Shown: positions 12,942-15,114 of the stretch, in pieces | Layout of the letters: each line of letters opens with the position of its first letter | Numbering within the stretch: the first letter of the stretch is position 1 | NCBI GenBank assembly: GCA_023423475.1 | Contig: JAFAFN010000152.1 | Location: forward strand, 1 to 15,114 | Direction of reading: 5' to 3' | Length of the DNA: 15,114 nt | Source of the DNA: Actinomycetes bacterium | GTDB taxonomy: Bacteria; Actinomycetota; Acidimicrobiia; Acidimicrobiales; Microtrichaceae | The notes under the pieces: model-generated | The model's input: the letters and a program-made list of their open reading frames with translations, nothing else | The model's database searches: none | What the model was told of the DNA's origin: nothing | Translations under genes and position numbers: made by a program

Positions 12942-13168
12942 GTGCTTTTTATTCAGTCTATTTGTAAATATGCAGGAGTAGTTGAGGGAAATTTATTCTT
13001 TTTTAGCTTTGGCAAAAAGAGGGCAGGGAAAAGCTCTTTTGCAGACATGGGTTTTGGTGTGGGTGAAGCGGTCTGCAAATGTGCTTTTACCTAAGTGATG
13101 GACAATTATTGTAGTATATATTTCTTTTTCATGATAAAAGGACATAATAAATCTAAAAAATTAAATTA
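12942..13168. other. Structured non-coding stretch beyond the last repeat
   Basis: 227 bp between site 11 and the stop of the next gene, against 5-35 nt in other modules. It contains an 18-bp imperfect inverted repeat (16 of 18 matching): AAAAGCTCTTTTGCAGAC (13029-13046) and GTCTGCAAATGTGCTTTT (13071-13088), around a G-rich 24-nt loop (ATGGGTTTTGGTGTGGGTG and on). A G-rich GAGGGCAGGGAA block precedes it. It has no T-tract like a classical terminator. No convincing coding frame on either strand. It could be an array-end element, a structured RNA or a remnant of another repeat family. Confidence 0.5.
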
Positions 13169-14125
13169 TCACTTATTCAATTTTTTTAACTCATATTTTT
13201 CCTTTGCTCCAATAATAGACTCCATTAGACTTCCTTCTAGAATATATTTATTATCTTTTTTGGTTAATGTAACAGTTTTACCAGTTTGCATTTCTTGTAA
13301 TTCTATTTGATTTTCAACTTGTTTTTTTATTTGAAGTTCTTTTTGAACAACTTCAACATATGAATCTATATTTAATATTGCATTTTTATTTATTATGTTA
13401 AGAGCAATCTTTCCCCATGCACGTGGATCAGCTGATTCATCTTTAAGTCTTAGGAATGAACATTCATAGTTTCCATTCCAAACTATATTTTTAGTATTAT
13501 TTTTACTCTCTTTTGATTGAACTTTTGTTATTTCACTTTGATTAAAATAATTTGGAAAATTATTGGAAAAATATTTTGCTTCAATTATTCTGGGTAAATA
13601 TTGTGATTTTTCATTTTTAATTAATTGCCAGTTTTTATTTTGAAAATTATAATAGTAAATATTTGCTACTGTTTTTTCGTTCATATACGCACTTTCTATG
13701 GTACATCCATTATTGGACTCAATATACTTTGCGGGAATATAATAGCAAAAAACAGCATAACCACTTATATTAGCTTTTATTTTTGCTTCAATTTCTTTAC
13801 TCTCTTTTTCAAAATCTATATTATCCATATTGCGGTTTTGAAAATACTCTTGAGTCCAAAAATCTTTTAATTCTTTATTTTTTGGTATATAATGAATTGT
13901 AAAATAGCTGTCTTTACAATCTAAAAAGGTCTGTATTGGATGATCTGCAAGAGTTGATTCATCAACTATCAATGTATAATCTGAAGCATATTTTTTATCA
14001 AAAAAATTAGTGCTTTGTATTGATTGATGTTTTGATTTTTGTTGAATAGCATTATTTTTTTGCGCATCACCTTTGCAAGAAAAAATTAAGAATAGAATGA
14101 TTGGTAATAGTTTATTTAATTGCAT
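13169..14125 (-). CDS. Lipoprotein, hypothetical (second of pair)
   Basis: 318 residues from the preferred ATG at 14123-14125; an upstream ATG at 14140 would add five residues (MIIIR) and lengthen the overlap with the preceding gene from 14 to 29 nt. The signal MQLNKLLPIILFLIFSC has its lipobox Cys at 17, followed by KGDAQ. The mature protein starts with a low-complexity Asn/Gln/Lys stretch, then a mixed domain with a DCKDSYFTIHYIPKNKEL segment and a C-terminal beta-rich part including NIVWNGNYECSFLRL and QTGKTVTLTKKDNKYILEGSL, a lipocalin-like strand pattern. No family recognised. Translationally coupled to the upstream lipoprotein gene. Confidence 0.78.
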   Translation of the reverse strand: MQLNKLLPIILFLIFSCKGDAQKNNAIQQKSKHQSIQSTNFFDKKYASDYTLIVDESTLADHPIQTFLDCKDSYFTIHYIPKNKELKDFWTQEYFQNRNMDNIDFEKESKEIEAKIKANISGYAVFCYYIPAKYIESNNGCTIESAYMNEKTVANIYYYNFQNKNWQLIKNEKSQYLPRIIEAKYFSNNFPNYFNQSEITKVQSKESKNNTKNIVWNGNYECSFLRLKDESADPRAWGKIALNIINKNAILNIDSYVEVVQKELQIKKQVENQIELQEMQTGKTVTLTKKDNKYILEGSLMESIIGAKEKYELKKLNK

Positions 14126-14714
14126 TCGAATTATTATCATATCGCTTTGTGCAGTTTTCTTTAGTATTTGCTATGGTTTCAAATAAAACCTCAATAGAAT
14201 TTTTCATATCAAAATTGAAATTCTGAATACATGTATTCGTATATTTATCTTGCCAAGAATAAAATTCATTTTTTATTTTCTTTAATATAAAGGAATTATT
14301 ACTATTTTCTATATAATAATTAGTTTGAGCTACTCCTTTATCTGGAAATTTTGTTACTATCTCAAATCCATTATTTGTCTGCTTAATATCTGAAATTTGA
14401 TTCCCTCCGTCTTGTGAAAAATTAATTGTTTTCAAAACTTGTTGATAATTAGAGTTTTTGTCTCCTATAAAAATGAATAATTCTTCACCTTCATAAGGGG
14501 TACTACTAATAATTTTATCTAAATATCCATCTTTATTAATATCAAAGGTTTTTACAAAATATTTATTGCTTTTGATTAAATTATCAATTATGGAAGGTAA
14601 AGTTTTAGTGTTGTTTGTATTAGATATTAAAGATGATTCTTTTTTATCTTGTCCGCTACAACTAACAATATTAAAAAATACAGTTAAGCTTAATAGAATT
14701 AATTTTATTTTCAT
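14112..14714 (-). CDS. Lipoprotein with an EF-hand-like loop, hypothetical
   Basis: 200 residues. Signal MKIKLILLSLTVFFNIVSC, lipidated Cys19, then SGQDKKES. At about 57-69, VKTFDINKDGYLDKIIS holds a DxNxDGxxD calcium-binding loop, as found in EF-hand, dockerin and FG-GAP-type repeats and in Bacteroidota lipoproteins of this size. Around 110-125 is a KFPDKGVAQTNYYIE segment. Two Cys near the end (CIQNF, ENCTK) may form a disulfide. Its stop overlaps the start of the next lipoprotein gene. A GGAAATCC purine-containing leader precedes the ATG; the upstream region is otherwise AT-rich without a clear promoter. Confidence 0.8.
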   Translation of the reverse strand: MKIKLILLSLTVFFNIVSCSGQDKKESSLISNTNNTKTLPSIIDNLIKSNKYFVKTFDINKDGYLDKIISSTPYEGEELFIFIGDKNSNYQQVLKTINFSQDGGNQISDIKQTNNGFEIVTKFPDKGVAQTNYYIENSNNSFILKKIKNEFYSWQDKYTNTCIQNFNFDMKNSIEVLFETIANTKENCTKRYDNNSNAIK

Positions 14715-15002
14715 TTTGGATTTCCTTTTGTAGTTTCATCAAACTATGTTTTCATGCAATTTGTTCTTCATATCTAAAGTGTTCTAAAGTTGTTGAAACA
14801 ATTTATAAAAAAGGTTTCGACGACTTGTTTAAAATCTCCCGAGGATTTTGCCAAAACCTTGCCTGCATTTTTTTATTTTCTCACTATGCTTTTGGTTTTT
14901 GGGTTGAAAATACTTTCCGAGCATACTTAGTCACATTTTTTTAAAATTGAAGAGTTTTCTTTTCCAAATGGATTTTTAGTTAAAAACTTTCTGATTATCC
15001 GT
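14715..15002. other. Gene-poor spacer next to an IS1595-like element
   Basis: 288 bp with no gene I can support. A minus-strand frame (about 14790-14880) has protein-like sequence (GKVLAKSSGDFKQVVETFF) but no start codon after its upstream stop and is under 35 codons, so it may be a degraded gene end. The end of the transposon presumably lies here, but I could not identify its terminal inverted repeat. No attC-like box matching site 11 was found. Confidence 0.4.
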
Positions 15003-15114
15003 TTAATCACCTAATCCTGTAATATTAGCAACAATAAGCTTTTCAAAAAGTCTGTCGCCAAAATATCTACGGTTTAGCTTATAAACAAACTCATTGAGGT
15101 ATAATTGGAGATAT
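15003..15114 (-). CDS. IS1595/ISXO2-like transposase, C-terminus (partial)
   Basis: The last 36 codons of a minus-strand gene entering from the right edge, ending TAA at 15003-15005. The sequence YLQLYLNEFVYKLNRRYFG followed by DRLFEKLIVANITGLGD matches the conserved C-terminal end of ISXO2-like DDE transposases (LxxYLxEFxxRxNRR). The upstream part, with the catalytic residues, is outside the window. It marks a mobile element flanking the cassette region and may have disrupted the array's upstream end. Confidence 0.75.
   Translation of the reverse strand, partial: YLQLYLNEFVYKLNRRYFGDRLFEKLIVANITGLGD

Noticed and set aside
12900..13094. A plus-strand 64-codon frame
   Set aside because: It covers the end of site 11 and the hairpin region, with no conserved features or start signals.
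1..15114. tRNA, rRNA or an integrase gene
   Set aside because: I looked for them on both strands and saw no cloverleaf, ribosomal motif or tyrosine-recombinase R..H..R..Y pattern.

Overview
The window is AT-rich DNA from a Bacteroidota bacterium, most likely a flavobacterium (Flavobacterium or Chryseobacterium type). The evidence is the lack of Shine-Dalgarno sites, many short secreted or lipoprotein genes with a Cys lipobox followed by charged or polar residues, a PUR/DUF3276-type protein, a TAnnTTTG promoter box and Flavobacteria-like IS elements. The genus call is inference.

Layout. Positions 1-12941 are an array of small modules of one or two genes, all transcribed on the minus strand. 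The modules are separated by eleven structured, non-coding repeats of 138-201 bp (one is cut by an IS). Each repeat opens with a box ending TAAC (CAAC in two), followed by a long stem arm such as TATTGGCGAAGTGCGGG or GGGCTTTGCGATGGTGGGG. Each closes with the complementary arm and a GTTAGC-like box. The array behaves like integron gene cassettes with attC sites: one repeat directly follows each module's stop codon, the repeats fold better on the strand opposite the genes, and the outer box sequences match across each gene module rather than across each repeat. That last pattern is expected when cassettes recombine at G^TT and have closed on themselves as circles. No integrase is in the window, so this is a candidate integrase-less array or the interior of a larger flavobacterial integron-like system.

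Cargo, left to right: the start of a membrane or secreted protein (1-81); a two-gene module with a uracil-DNA-glycosylase-like protein and a tail-anchored protein; a small membrane-anchored protein; a secreted protein; a PUR-domain/helix-turn-helix protein behind a frameshifted gene; an unknown cytosolic protein; a GIY-YIG-like plus Mrr-like nuclease pair (candidate defence or restriction); a secreted Adhesin_E-like protein; a higBA toxin-antitoxin pair with its own promoter and operator; a lipoprotein pair (Gly-rich, HxHP-containing, plus DUF6705-like); and a RelA/SpoT-domain gene.

An IS3-family (IS407-like) element at 10734-12000 lies between the left arm of one repeat and the truncated 3' end of the RelA/SpoT gene. 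It has no target duplication, so it appears to have deleted the missing repeat half and the gene's 3' end. Right of the last repeat come a structured non-coding stretch (12942-13168), two overlapping lipoprotein genes (13169-14714), a gene-poor spacer, and the C-terminus of an IS1595/ISXO2-like transposase running off the right edge.

Most modules have very short leaders (about 15-75 nt) and no clear promoter, so read-through transcription along the array is likely. The toxin-antitoxin module is the exception.
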